From Bombardia bombarda (Eukaryota > Ascomycota > Sordariomycetes > Sordariales > Lasiosphaeriaceae), in contig JAULSR010000002.1 of the NCBI GenBank assembly GCA_030512295.1, forward strand, positions 4,650,001 through 4,714,000: a stretch of 64,000 bases of DNA, written 5' to 3'. This document shows positions 1-10,427 of the stretch, piece after piece. The position numbers and the translations under genes are program-made. The notes beneath the pieces were generated by a model. That model made no database searches. It was not told the DNA's origin and worked only from the letters and a program-made list of their open reading frames with translations. Position 1 is the stretch's first letter, and every line of letters starts with the position of its first letter.

Positions 1-152
1 GCAGAATTCCTCTCCGCCAAAATTTTCGGAGCCACTCACAGTCTGAAGGCAATCCATTCTGGCCTCACAACAAACAAACAAGCTACCATAACTGCCGCCT
101 GGATAACTCGAGCCGTTTCCGTTTCAGGCTCCACCAGAAAGACAACAAGAAG
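1..152 (+). other. 5' leader/promoter-proximal DNA of the DBP4-type helicase gene
   Basis: These bases precede the first ATG of the helicase. The stretch is A/C-rich close to the start codon (acaacaagaagATGG), which is a favourable fungal start context. No complete upstream gene is visible because the window begins here. Confidence 0.4.
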
Positions 153-2612
153 ATGGCACCAGGTGGCGGTGGCGCAAAGAGCGGGGGGACGAAGCGCAAG
201 GCGTCCGACAAGGCAAAGACGACAGAGGCAAAGACGCTGAAGAGGAAACGAGAGCAAGACGAACTCGACAAGCTGCGCAAGGCCACCGACCTCCTCGACC
301 CCAAATCCGCCGACCTCAAGAACTTCAAAGACCTCCCCCTCTGCGAGCCAACAGCCGCCGGACTGCGCGCCTCCCACTTCGAGGTCCTGACCGACGTCCA
401 ACGCTCCGCCATCCCCCTGGCCCTCAAGGGCAAAGACATCCTCGGCGCCGCCAAGACAGGCAGCGGCAAGACCCTCACATTCCTCATTCCCGTGCTCGAG
501 AAGCTCTACCGCGCCCAATGGACCGAACTGGACGGCCTCGGCGCCCTCATCATCGCCCCCACACGCGAGCTCGCTGTGCAGATCTTCGAGGTCTTGCGCA
601 AGATCGGTCGGAAACACAGCTTCTCCGCTGGTCTGGTCATCGGAGGCAAGAACCTGAAAGAGGAGGCTGAGCGCTTGGGGCGCATGAACATCTTGGTCTG
701 CACGCCCGGTCGCATGCTGCAGCATCTCGACCAGACCGCTGGCTTCGACGTGGACAACTTGCAGATTCTGGTGCTGGACGAGGCTGATCGCATCATGGAC
801 ATGGGCTTCCAGTCCGCCGTTGACGCCCTCGTACAACATCTTCCCAAAAACAGACAGACGCTGCTTTTCAGCGCCACACAGAGCAAGCGGGTTTCAGATC
901 TGGCGAGACTGAGCTTGAAGGACCCCGAGTACGTTTCTGTACACGAAGAAGCCGCTTCGGCAACCCCCACAAACCTCCAGCAACACTATATCGTCACGCC
1001 ACTTCCAGAGAAGCTCGATACCCTCTGGGGCTTCATTCGCTCCAATCTCAAGAGCAGGATTATTATCTTCCTCTCCTCAGGCAAGCAGGTCCGCTTTGTC
1101 TTCGAGAGTTTCAAGCGCATGCAGCCGGGAATCTCCCTCCTCCACCTTCACGGTCGGCAAAAACAAGTTGCCCGTATGGAGATCACCAGGCGCTTCGCTA
1201 GCGCGCAGCACGCCTGCCTGATCGCCACCGACGTCGTTGCGCGTGGTGTCGATTTCCCCTCCGTCGACTGGGTCATCCAGGTCGACTGCCCCGAGGACGC
1301 CGACACATATATCCACCGTGTCGGGCGAACAGCAAGATACGAGAGCAAGGGCCGCGCCGTTTTGTTCCTCGACCCAAGCGAAGAGGCCGGCTTCATTAAG
1401 CGCCTCGAGCAAAAGAAGGTCACCGTACAAAAAGTCCACGTCAAGGAGAAGAAGAAGACCAGCATCACCGGTGAGCTGCAGAGGCACTGCTTCGAGGGAC
1501 CCGACCTCAAATACCTCGCCCAGAAAGCATTTATCTCCTACACTCGCTCCATCCATCTCCAAAAAGACAAGGAGGTCTTCAAGCTCGACAAGCTCGACCT
1601 CGACGGCTTTGCCAAGAGCATCGGTCTCGCCGGTGCCCCTCAAATCAAGTACCAGAAGGGCGAGGACGTCAAGAGGCTAAAGAACGCCTCCCGCGAGGCC
1701 ATCTCCAGTGGCTCCGACGACGAGGACGGCGACCTCAGCGGCGCGCCAAAACCCAAGAAGCAGGACGAGGTCCGCACCAAGTACCAAAAGATGGCCGAGC
1801 GCCAGAACCAGGACGTCCTCTCGAGCCATTACCGCAAGCTCCTCGGCGACGACAACGACAAGGACGACGGCGACGATGACGAGGACGACTTCCTCTCGGT
1901 CAAGCGCGTCCTCGACGACGACGACCTCGCCACGGCCGGCGTAGACACGCACATGCCTAAGGTGATCAAGCTCGGCAACAGCGAGCTCATAATCGACTCG
2001 AACCGCCGCGAGAAGCTGCTCAAGTCCAAGAAGAAGCTGCTCAAGTTCATGGACAAGCCCACCCGCCTCGTCTTCGACGACGACGGCATCGCCCACCCAC
2101 TCTACGAGATGCAGAACGAGGACGACTTCAAGTCCCAGGGCCCCGCCGGCCAGCTCCGCGAGAAGTTCGTCTCCGCTGAGGCAGAAAAGGTGTTTGAGGC
2201 AGATGTCGAGGACAAGCAGCTTGCAAAGGACAGGAGGAGGGAGAAGCGCGACAAGGCAAAGGCCCGTGCGCGCGGAGAGGAGTACGAGGCCCGCGATGGT
2301 GCTGGTGGGCCGCAGCTCGATGTCGATGACGAGTTTGGCGACGAGGATCCCCTTGCGCTGTTGCGGTCGTTGCCCATACCGGGCGAGGACAGCAGCGGCG
2401 AGTGGAGCGATCGGAATAGTGACGAGCCGCCGAAGAAGAAGGTCAAGAAGTGGTTCCAGAACGATTCGGACGTGGAGGATAGTGATGAAGGGCCCAAGAG
2501 GAAGAAGGCTAAGCAGGATGTCGGCAAGACGGGTAGGAAGGTTATTGAGATGGATCGCGAGCCGGAGAATCTGGAGGATCTTGAGGCGTTGGCGGCTGGT
2601 TTGTTGGATTGA
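153..2612 (+). CDS. dbp4: DEAD-box ATP-dependent RNA helicase, Dbp4/Hca4 type
   Basis: Single-exon ORF of 819 residues. Seen: a basic N-terminus; motif I AAKTGSGKT (99-107); PTREL (136-140); DEAD (209-212); SAT (240-242); HRVGRTAR (388-395). A long charged C-terminal half follows, with acidic runs and KKKxKK nuclear/nucleolar-type clusters and ending EDLEALAAGLLD. Known of the family: Dbp4/Hca4 is a nucleolar helicase of the small-subunit processome, needed for 18S rRNA maturation and release of snoRNAs such as U14. The family is typically 770-820 aa with a helicase core followed by a charged tail, as here. The first in-frame ATG has a good context and gives the complete N-terminal Lys-rich segment. 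It is convergent with the SUN-domain gene. The subfamily call rests on overall length and architecture; DEAD-box helicase itself is certain. Confidence 0.93.
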   Translation: MAPGGGGAKSGGTKRKASDKAKTTEAKTLKRKREQDELDKLRKATDLLDPKSADLKNFKDLPLCEPTAAGLRASHFEVLTDVQRSAIPLALKGKDILGAAKTGSGKTLTFLIPVLEKLYRAQWTELDGLGALIIAPTRELAVQIFEVLRKIGRKHSFSAGLVIGGKNLKEEAERLGRMNILVCTPGRMLQHLDQTAGFDVDNLQILVLDEADRIMDMGFQSAVDALVQHLPKNRQTLLFSATQSKRVSDLARLSLKDPEYVSVHEEAASATPTNLQQHYIVTPLPEKLDTLWGFIRSNLKSRIIIFLSSGKQVRFVFESFKRMQPGISLLHLHGRQKQVARMEITRRFASAQHACLIATDVVARGVDFPSVDWVIQVDCPEDADTYIHRVGRTARYESKGRAVLFLDPSEEAGFIKRLEQKKVTVQKVHVKEKKKTSITGELQRHCFEGPDLKYLAQKAFISYTRSIHLQKDKEVFKLDKLDLDGFAKSIGLAGAPQIKYQKGEDVKRLKNASREAISSGSDDEDGDLSGAPKPKKQDEVRTKYQKMAERQNQDVLSSHYRKLLGDDNDKDDGDDDEDDFLSVKRVLDDDDLATAGVDTHMPKVIKLGNSELIIDSNRREKLLKSKKKLLKFMDKPTRLVFDDDGIAHPLYEMQNEDDFKSQGPAGQLREKFVSAEAEKVFEADVEDKQLAKDRRREKRDKAKARARGEEYEARDGAGGPQLDVDDEFGDEDPLALLRSLPIPGEDSSGEWSDRNSDEPPKKKVKKWFQNDSDVEDSDEGPKRKKAKQDVGKTGRKVIEMDREPENLEDLEALAAGLLD

Positions 2613-3610
2613 GTACCTAAAATCGTGTTGGGGAGCAATTTTGAAGAGCGAGGATAATGTCCACCCTGTTGTTATTCTGTATATGGAGAGAGATAGACGG
2701 GTGCTTGTGTCTAGATCATATGATACCTTCCTACTGCCATTTTATGGATATTGAGCTGTGTAACTCCTCTTCGTGATGCCCTATTGTATAGGTAGGTATC
2801 ACGTTAACAGCTAAGAAGGAGCCGGAAAACCAAAAATAAAACAATCCTTGTCTAAATCTACCTAGATATATATCAGTGATAAGCACAAGCTGGATGTGAC
2901 AAACTAAATCTAACCGATATTACACAACACCCGTTAGTTTACATGCCTCAGAAGAGAGTAGATCCTACGAGACACCCTTTCCTCCATCGTGAGGGTTCCA
3001 GCAAGGTTGGAAAGCAAGTACGTCAAAGAAAGCTAATCTATAAATAAGCAGCCAACGAGATCAAAATTACCCGACCGACTAAACCGATGCTATATATACG
3101 CCTGCCTGCCAACCTGCCAGTGCTTTTGCCCCTTCTCTTCCCCATTGATGCCAAGAAAGAAAGTAAAAGAACGAACCATCCATGGCGCTGTCAACAACCA
3201 AGGGCATCCATCTATCGTCGGCTTTGTAAATACAATAACAGAAATGATCCTTTCCTCCTTCTAAGGGTATATCGTACGCCACGTAGCCCGATGCCTCCCC
3301 ACCTTCAAAACAAACGCTATGCTATATATGCATGCATGTTATGCCATGCCATATCGTAAGCAGCAAGAAGCAAGTAGCCCTCTCTTCATTCCGTCTTCTC
3401 AGCTCCTCTAACGAAGCAGACAGAGTTCAGAGATAGGCATCACTTCTACTACAAGCTCATCCGTCCAGCCCGGTCCCCAGGGCTAACTCCACGATTACAG
3501 CAGTCAACCAACCATCGTCTTAACAACCATGACTTCGTAATGCATCCTACGTTCACCTAGAAACAGAAAGAAAGACAACCTCAATCCCCCGCTACCAGAT
3601 CATCCGCCTA
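2613..3610. other. Convergent 3' intergenic region
   Basis: About 1 kb between the stop codons of the converging helicase and SUN-domain genes, presumably both 3' UTRs and terminators. It is AT-rich around 2780-2900. No ORF with protein-like composition or recognisable RNA gene was seen. Confidence 0.5.
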
Positions 3611-6600
3611 CTAGAGCTTGCTCTGCTTCTCCGCCGGAAGTTCCAGAACATCACCGTACATCCTGATCCTATAGAAGCACGTATGATCCGTCCCATGGTT
3701 GTTGACGGCCCGAACAAGAATATGGTCCGTCGCACCCTCATTCGAGACCAGCTCCGACGAGAGACGGGTGATGAAGATGCCGCGATCGGCCGACTTAGAC
3801 TCGTACGTGAAGGCGCCGATCTGCACAAAGCCGAGCTTGCGGAGCTCTGTGTCATTGGCATCCGGGAAGGTGGCTGCCATCCAGTTGGTCATGCGCTCAT
3901 GGCGGCCGTACTCGTCGTAGCGGGCCCAGATCTCCAAGTCCTTGGGCATGGCGAGCGGGTCGAGGGTCGCAGAGGGATCGATGTGCTCGATGACGATGTT
4001 TTGGGGGACGACAAAGTTGGCAAGTCGGATGGACACGTCGGCGGGGCGCGTGGCGCCCTTGCCTGTCTTGGTGCCCGCGCACCAGCATTGGCCTGCATCC
4101 TCCCATGATGTCAAGACACTGAAGCTGTTCGGTTGGGACCGTGGCTGCTTTTGCATGAAGTTGACCCATGCCTTGGTGCCGAAAGCTGGCTTGGAATATG
4201 TCCAGGTGGGCGAAGTCATTGAGATCTCAATCAAGGCACCGTTGCCCATGCTGCAGTGGTTGATGCGATGGCTGAGCTCAGTGTTGTAAAAGTGGCCAAT
4301 GTTGCTCTGGGCCGCAGCTTCAAGCTTTGCGTTGCTGATGGATTTCTTGACCACGGCATTGACGAGATCAGTAATCTCCTCCCGGGTCATGCCAACAGAC
4401 GATGAAGTCGATTTCGATGCCTCCTCTATCAGGGTCTTTAGCGAGCTTCGGACACCCTCTAATTGGCGATCTATGTCTTTCTTCTGGTCCTTCATGGCCT
4501 TTTCTATTTCGCGCATGAACTGGTCTTTGGTGATAATGACATCCTGTAGCCCTTTGGATGCCAACTTGTTGTCAATAAGCTTCTCGGTTTCCGACCTGAG
4601 CTTCTTTTCCAGGTCAACTGAAAGGTTATCTCCAAGAATGCTGGTGACTTTCTTGTGGTTGTTCTTTACCCACGTATCCCAATACCGCGATACTGACCGC
4701 CCCGCAATATCTTCGACATCACTGGCCGAGATACCTGCCTGGCCTGGGATACCTGCCTTTCTGAAGCGACCTTGAAGCGCCTTCCAGTGAGTGTCGGAAA
4801 TATCCGACGTGCCCTCAAGGGTAAATATAGAGTTTTCATGCTGAATCATGTTTTTGAGAGCATGCCAAAACTCATCATCTATAACGAGCTTGCCATTCCT
4901 CTTCTGCACATGTACCATTCTGGGGAGGATTGACTCAATATTTTGGACTGCAGCAGCAGTCGATGATTTCTGATCACGCATAAACCTTTCGAGGTCATCG
5001 TACTGTCGATCTGTCAAGACCCCAAGAGGATGCAGTAGAGGCGAAGGGAAAAACTGTCCAATGTTCCTCTCCCAGTCTGACCAGCCATACCAGTCGAGTC
5101 TCATTATGGGGCTTTTGTCAAACATATCTGGCCGAGCAACAATATGCAAGAACCGTAATGTATGAAGCAGTACAAACGCCCCGATGAAAACCATCGCGAG
5201 GTATTTGAGAAGGGCCCAAGGGCTAAACCGAGACGTGGTTTCTGGATGTTTTCTCGCCTCAGAAGGTGGTTGTGGGCGTGTCGTCTCTTGGGTGCTGGAT
5301 GACTTATCGCCTCGACTAGAATTGACGGATCTTCTATCAGTTGGTTCTTGATTGACATTGGTTTGCAATGGAGGTATTCGCTGTGGTGGTATTTCTGGCC
5401 TGGGAATAGGGCCGGATGAATTTTGAATAGGCCCAGGGGGTCTGGGTGCGCTGGGAGGTAGAGGACGAGCAGGGGAAACCCGAGGGGAAGTTTCTGTCCT
5501 TGGACCTTTGTCACTGGGTGCAGATGATACTATTGTCGGCACAGTAGGCTTAGAGGACGGGCCTAACTGAGGAATAGCGTCGTGGAAACTTAGCGGTGGC
5601 GACATTGGGGCCTCTGGTCGACGACTGCCAGGGGATCTTGGTGTCCGAATCACAGCTTCGTTATACAGCTGGCTTTCTTCAGTAAAAGTTCGTACCGTGG
5701 ACGGTGTATCTCCTGGGAACCGCTGATTATTGAGTCCAGTCGGCGTGCGGCTTTCGAAGCCCCGGCGTTCCGTTTCCTTGACGAGACGAGCTTTCTCAGC
5801 CTTTTGCCGCTCTGCTTCCTCTCTAGCAAGGCGCTCTCGTCTATCCTGTTCGGCCTTTTGCCGCGTAGCTTCCTCCGTAGCAAGGCGCTCTCGTCGAACT
5901 TGTTCAGCTCGCTTATCCTGTTCGGCCTTTTGCCGCTCAGCTTCCTCTCTGGCAAGGCGCTCTCGTCGATCTTGTTCGGCTCGCTTATCCTGTTCGGCCT
6001 TTTGCCGCTCAGCTTCCTCTCTGGCAAGGCGCTCTCGTCGATCTTGTTCGGCTCGCTTATCCTGTTCGGCCTTTTGCCGCTCAGCTTCCTCTCTGGCAAG
6101 TCGATCCCGCCTATCCTGTTCGGCCTTCTTTTGTCGGGCGAGAGTTTCTTGCGCAATACGCTCTTGCTCAGCTTTAGCTCGTTCTTCGACATCCCGAGCA
6201 AGGCGGTCTTGTTCCTCTTTTTGACGTTGTTGCTCAGCTTGTTCGTGTGCAGCTTCTTCTGCCTTGATACGCTTCTGTTCTGCACGTCGTCGGGCCTGTG
6301 CCTCACGCTGCTGCTTCAACTTGGCATCCCTTTCAAGTCGTTCTTGCTCATCTTGTTTCTCTGCGTCATTGTCGCGCCCTCGCTTGTGAGAATCTCGAAT
6401 ACTTTCTTGTTGACTGTCAGCCTTGTTAGATTGAGGTACAGGCGCAAACTGCCTAGGCTCCGGCCTGCTCTTGAGATCGTTCTTTAGCTCAGGCTGTTGA
6501 TCCTGTGAAAGCTCATCCTCTTCCTCGGCCTCGTCATGGGCCTCCAGGATGCGGGGAACCGAACTCGGACGCGATTCCCTAGGCGGCAATAGCCTGCGAG

Positions 6601-6871
6601 CCTCCCTGTTGTACCTGCTCACATTCGAGAAGATGTTGGCTGCAGCGTCCTCAATATTTATGCTGCTAGTGAGCGTTGCTCTATTAGGAAGCTGAGACAT
6701 AGGGGAGCCATAAGATGTGCTAAACTTGGCGGGCAACGCTGTCCTCACATCTTCGCCTGTCGGTGGTCTTCTTCTGCCGCTGCCCGGTGTGGAGGGTGCC
6801 GGGGAGCCTCGTAGAGACGGTGTTGGTCTCTGAGGAGTAGCGCTTCTGCGCGTTGTACGCTTGGGGGGCAT
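3611..6871 (-). CDS. SUN-domain (Sad1/UNC-84-like) nuclear envelope protein
   Basis: Uninterrupted ORF. I start it at the ATG at 6871 (MPPKRTTRRSATPQ), giving 1086 residues; the frame is open further upstream, but that part reads like untranslated sequence. Domains seen: a basic Ser/Pro-rich N-terminus; a very regular Arg/Glu/Lys/Ala helical coiled coil at about 173-363 built from near-identical 24-residue repeats; a Pro/Ser-rich linker; one transmembrane helix at about 554-578; a second helical segment; and a C-terminal SUN-type beta domain at about 873-1075 with WEDAGQCWCAG and IEHIDPSATLD, matching the family's W-x5-G-x-C-W and TIEHI signatures. Known of the family: SUN proteins span the inner nuclear membrane and pair with KASH proteins to link chromatin or spindle pole bodies to the cytoskeleton. 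The unusual feature is the long repeat coil on the predicted nucleoplasmic side. Confidence 0.85.
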   Translation of the reverse strand: MPPKRTTRRSATPQRPTPSLRGSPAPSTPGSGRRRPPTGEDVRTALPAKFSTSYGSPMSQLPNRATLTSSINIEDAAANIFSNVSRYNREARRLLPPRESRPSSVPRILEAHDEAEEEDELSQDQQPELKNDLKSRPEPRQFAPVPQSNKADSQQESIRDSHKRGRDNDAEKQDEQERLERDAKLKQQREAQARRRAEQKRIKAEEAAHEQAEQQRQKEEQDRLARDVEERAKAEQERIAQETLARQKKAEQDRRDRLAREEAERQKAEQDKRAEQDRRERLAREEAERQKAEQDKRAEQDRRERLAREEAERQKAEQDKRAEQVRRERLATEEATRQKAEQDRRERLAREEAERQKAEKARLVKETERRGFESRTPTGLNNQRFPGDTPSTVRTFTEESQLYNEAVIRTPRSPGSRRPEAPMSPPLSFHDAIPQLGPSSKPTVPTIVSSAPSDKGPRTETSPRVSPARPLPPSAPRPPGPIQNSSGPIPRPEIPPQRIPPLQTNVNQEPTDRRSVNSSRGDKSSSTQETTRPQPPSEARKHPETTSRFSPWALLKYLAMVFIGAFVLLHTLRFLHIVARPDMFDKSPIMRLDWYGWSDWERNIGQFFPSPLLHPLGVLTDRQYDDLERFMRDQKSSTAAAVQNIESILPRMVHVQKRNGKLVIDDEFWHALKNMIQHENSIFTLEGTSDISDTHWKALQGRFRKAGIPGQAGISASDVEDIAGRSVSRYWDTWVKNNHKKVTSILGDNLSVDLEKKLRSETEKLIDNKLASKGLQDVIITKDQFMREIEKAMKDQKKDIDRQLEGVRSSLKTLIEEASKSTSSSVGMTREEITDLVNAVVKKSISNAKLEAAAQSNIGHFYNTELSHRINHCSMGNGALIEISMTSPTWTYSKPAFGTKAWVNFMQKQPRSQPNSFSVLTSWEDAGQCWCAGTKTGKGATRPADVSIRLANFVVPQNIVIEHIDPSATLDPLAMPKDLEIWARYDEYGRHERMTNWMAATFPDANDTELRKLGFVQIGAFTYESKSADRGIFITRLSSELVSNEGATDHILVRAVNNHGTDHTCFYRIRMYGDVLELPAEKQSKL
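5907..6122. repeat. 72-bp tandem repeat inside the SUN-domain gene
   Basis: The 20-mer gctcgcttatcctgttcggc recurs at 5907, 5979 and 6051, a period of exactly 72 bp (24 codons), with flanking degenerate copies on both sides. Being a multiple of three, it extends the coiled coil without shifting frame. The units read as Ala/Glu/Gln/Arg/Lys helix on the minus strand. Confidence 0.9.
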
Positions 6872-8836
6872 GGTCACCGTATACCGTGACGGAGCGGGCG
6901 AGCACGTGTGATGCGACTTCTTGGAGTGCAAGTGGTTGGGCTGCAAGATGAGAACGTGATGACCACGAGTGAGCAAGAGAAAGGGAGCTGGAAGTAGCGT
7001 CAGAAAATATACAATTCGGTTGCGGCTTGTCCATTGGTCACGACGAGATGAATATGTGTTGAGGATAATAGAAACGTTGGACAATAGGATAAAGTGCGCG
7101 GGGAAGGAGAGTTCAGATGGGCCGCAATTGGAGCTGTGAAGCACGAGATGAAATCGGCAGGAACCTTCGCCAAGCGCAGATCCACATTCACGAGTCCAAA
7201 TACACAATGCTGCGCGGTAACGACTTTGAGAGTTGAGAGACTGAGAGTTGGCCTACCTGGCGGCACCACAGAGGCTCGATTGATAGCTCGGTTAGACTGA
7301 TGTGGGCTGACTTGGCCTCTTGAAGTCCCGCACTGCGAGATGGAGCGGCGCAACACGTGGCACCAACGGGGTTGGCGAGTATTGGTAAAAGGCTACAGTG
7401 ACTTCAGCAGAGTGAAGCTTGAAATTGAGCGGCGGTGATGGTTTTTTTGGTGGAGTTATTCCATCACGGGGGGCCTCGTCGTCGATTGAAGATAGACTCG
7501 GGATGTGAAGGGCCTAAAATGAGCGACGCGCGCAGAAAGCCGTTGCGTTTAAGGGCAGCTGCGTGCATTGCAGCCAGAAAGAACGCCCTTGTTGAAGTAA
7601 CCGAAAGCGGCCGGATTTCTTTGATATTCTGTCGCAACGGCGCTTTCATGACGAGGAAAAATGCCACATTCTTTGTCGTTCATTGTTCATTCGAGGCGGT
7701 CTGCAAACAATCCGAGATGCACCTCAATCCGGCGCGTCTTTCGAGATGGAGCTTCTTTTCGCCAAGATCCAGTTTCCATGTTGATCCTTGTGCAAGAAGC
7801 CTTGGGCAATGACCTCGATATGGCTTAGCTGCTTTGGTACGCTAAGCTTTTAGCTAGCGCGTCGCGCTGGCTTGGGAATGCTCATATCAAGTGTATTCAC
7901 TTAGCAGATATTTGCACACTGAGTGCCAAGCCTTCCCTCCCACACGGTGCGTGCCCAACCCCGCTGTGGGCAAGTCCTCTTGTGCAAGGATCATGGTTTT
8001 CTGGTTTGTGAAACCTGGAGCTCGGATAGAAACGGCCTGAAAAGGGCCCCAACTTGGAAAGAGCCACAGCTCGTCATGGGCATCAGATCACTCGGATGCC
8101 CTGCGATGCAGTGCAACTGCGATGCAATGTAGCTCGTAGTGTCGGTATATCTCCTGTTGCAACAACTGTCGGTTACCGTAGAGGCGAGGTGCAATACGGG
8201 GAAGCGCATGCGCGTATTTCATGCAGCATGCCTCCCGTCAAACTCTGCTGTGCCTCGTGTCGACTTGCCTCGTGTTACCGTATAAGTGCCCTGATGAGAT
8301 CCCAGAACCAAAATTCCCACATGGGTGTTTGTTGGTGAAGAAGATTAATTCGTAGTAAAATACTCCCAACATCACCCCAGGACAGCAACTGTTGTTGGCT
8401 ACATGGTGTGACGGTGCCGTGTGGTTATTCTGATGCTTGGCTTTACTGGCTTTTAGACTTTTCGGCAATCTTGGGAACACATGTTGTCAAAAGCTTCAAG
8501 GGACGGGAGAATTGCGATGTCGCTCGGTGGCACTTGGGACGGCGGTACCGTCATCCCCGGGCACATTGAAAACCTAACGCACTCCGAGCAGGCGTACATT
8601 GGAAGCGGGGCCTCTAGGCTGTGTTTCGAGTTCACGGGAGCCCCACGGCTAGCGAAATTCGATTTTGGTCCAACTGTCGTCATTTAATAACACTAGGTCT
8701 AGAAAGCGCATTCTGGGTTCCCATAAATGCTGACCCTCGACGACGACCACGACGACAACGAATATTACGACTCACTCGTTTCCTAAACCACCGCCCTAAT
8801 CCAATTCATAATATCCCCTGCAGAAGCAACGCAACA
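6872..8836. other. Divergent promoter region between SUN gene and GAL10-type epimerase
   Basis: About 2 kb between two divergently transcribed genes, presumably holding both promoters and 5' UTRs. Short ORFs of up to 125 codons occur (for example 7435-7812), but they lack recognisable domains or neighbouring exon structure and I do not call them genes. No RNA gene was recognised. Confidence 0.45.
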
Positions 8837-10245
8837 ATGGCTGTGGGAACTGTCCTCGTCACTGGGTAAGTCTTAGCTGCAGTAATTACACGTTGAGGAG
8901 CCCATGGGGGGTCGGCTCGCAAAGCGACATGCGACTTCCCCCGCCAAAACCCCTCCTTTTCCGACTCCGCGCGCGCGCGCGCTGAATTACGCATCAAATA
9001 TTGATTGTGGCTTGCAGTGGCACTGGCTATATTGGCTCTTTCACCACCCTCGCTTTGCTTCAAAATGATTACGATGTCGTCATTGTCGACAGTCTTTACA
9101 ATTCTTCCAAGGTCGCCATCGATCGCATCGAGCTCATCTGTGGCAAGCGCCCCGCCTTCTACCAGGTCGACATCACAGACGAGGCGGCCCTCGACGATGT
9201 TTTTGCCAAGCACCCCGAAATTGACAGTGTCATCCACTTTGCCGCGCTCAAGGCAAGCAGACAGTGCCCTGGTCTTCAAAGCGACAAACTTGACTAACAA
9301 AAGGCTCTAATTGACCCCCTGCAGGCAGTCGGCGAGTCTGGCGAGATCCCCCTCGAGTACTACCGCGTCAACGTCGGCGGCAGCATCTCGCTGCTGCGCT
9401 CCATGAGCAAGCACAATGTCAGCAACATTGTCTTCTCCTCCTCGGCCACCGTCTACGGCGATGCCACGCGCGTCCCCAACATGATTCCCATCCCCGAGCA
9501 CTGCCCCATTGGCCCGACCAACACGTACGGCCGCACAAAGGTCATGATCGAGACCGTCATCACCGACCATGTCGAGGCCCAGCGCCGCAACAACAAGAAG
9601 GCCGGCAAGCCCTACGACCAATGGAACGGCGCCCTGCTCCGCTACTTCAACCCCTGCGGTGCCCACCCCAGCGGCCTCATGGGCGAGGACCCCCAGGGCG
9701 TTCCCTTTAATTTACTCCCCCTTTTGGGCAAGGTCGCGACGGGAGACAGAGAGAAGCTGTTGGTGTATGGCGATGGTGAGTAATGGACATGAAATGGTGG
9801 AACGTAATCAGAAACGCGAGCTAAAGCAATGGCTGGCACAGACTACGCATCCCACGACGGCACCGCGATCCGCGACTACATCCACGTACTCGATCTCGCC
9901 AGCGGCCATCTGGCCGCGCTCAAGTATCTCCGCGAGAACAAGCCCGGCGTCAAGGCGTGGAACCTCGGCTCCGGCCGCGGCAGCACCGTCTTTGAGATGA
10001 TCAAGGCCTTCAGCCACGTTGTCGGCCAGGACCTCCCGTACGAGGTCGTCGAGCGGAGACAGGGAGACGTGCTGAACCTGACGGCCAACCCTGCGCTAGC
10101 CAACGAGGAACTCAAGTGGAAGACACAGCTCACACTGGAGGATGCCTGCGCCGACCTCTGGCGCTGGGTGGAGAACAACCCGCAGGGGTACCGCCAAGAC
10201 CCCCCGGCCAAGCTCCTCGAGGCGCTCAAGGCGAGCAAGGCTTGA
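8837..10245 (+). CDS. UDP-glucose 4-epimerase (GAL10 epimerase domain type), four exons
   Basis: Exons 8837-8865, 9018-9252, 9325-9775 and 9842-10245 sum to 1119 nt, giving 372 residues with phase maintained throughout. Spliced protein begins MAVGTVLVTGGTGYIGSF, the NAD-binding Rossmann glycine motif split by intron 1. FSSSATVYG and NTYGRTK supply the Ser and the Tyr-x3-Lys pair of the short-chain dehydrogenase/reductase (SDR) family. LRYFNPCGAHPSG and AIRDYIHVLDLASGH are epimerase signatures. Known role: interconversion of UDP-glucose and UDP-galactose in the cytosolic Leloir pathway. There is no fused mutarotase domain, unlike yeast Gal10. Intron 2 begins GC (AAG|gcaagc, with a TGACTAAC branch) and is needed to join ...IHFAALK to AVGESGEIP. 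Intron 1 holds a (CG)7 run. Its 3' end converges on the oxidoreductase, 182 bp away. Confidence 0.92.
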
Positions 10246-10427
10246 TTAAGAGCTGGCGAGTATATTCAAAAGCATGTGCCGACCGTATGTAGCGGTTGGT
10301 CTGGACTGTCAAGCATTCCATTCTCTCAAAGTGTGTTAAGCATACCTCCTACATAAAGACCTATTAATCATCTCATATAGAGAAGAGACGGAACTTCCGC
10401 CTTCTAATGCTAAAGCCTTCCTTTTAC

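Noticed and set aside
1077..1643. Long antisense ORF opposite the DBP4 helicase (and others such as 36-839 and 1677-2096)
   Set aside because: Shadow of the codon-biased coding strand; Leu/Glu/Val-rich nonsense composition with no domain.
5650..6487. Long overlapping ORFs on both strands in the SUN repeat region
   Set aside because: They arise because a 72-bp in-frame repeat is open in several frames; their repeats (SALLERK, SFLSGKALSS) are frame-shifted readings of the coiled coil.
8968..8982. (CG)7 alternating run in epimerase intron 1, possible Z-DNA
   Set aside because: Short and within an ordinary intron; no further evidence of function.
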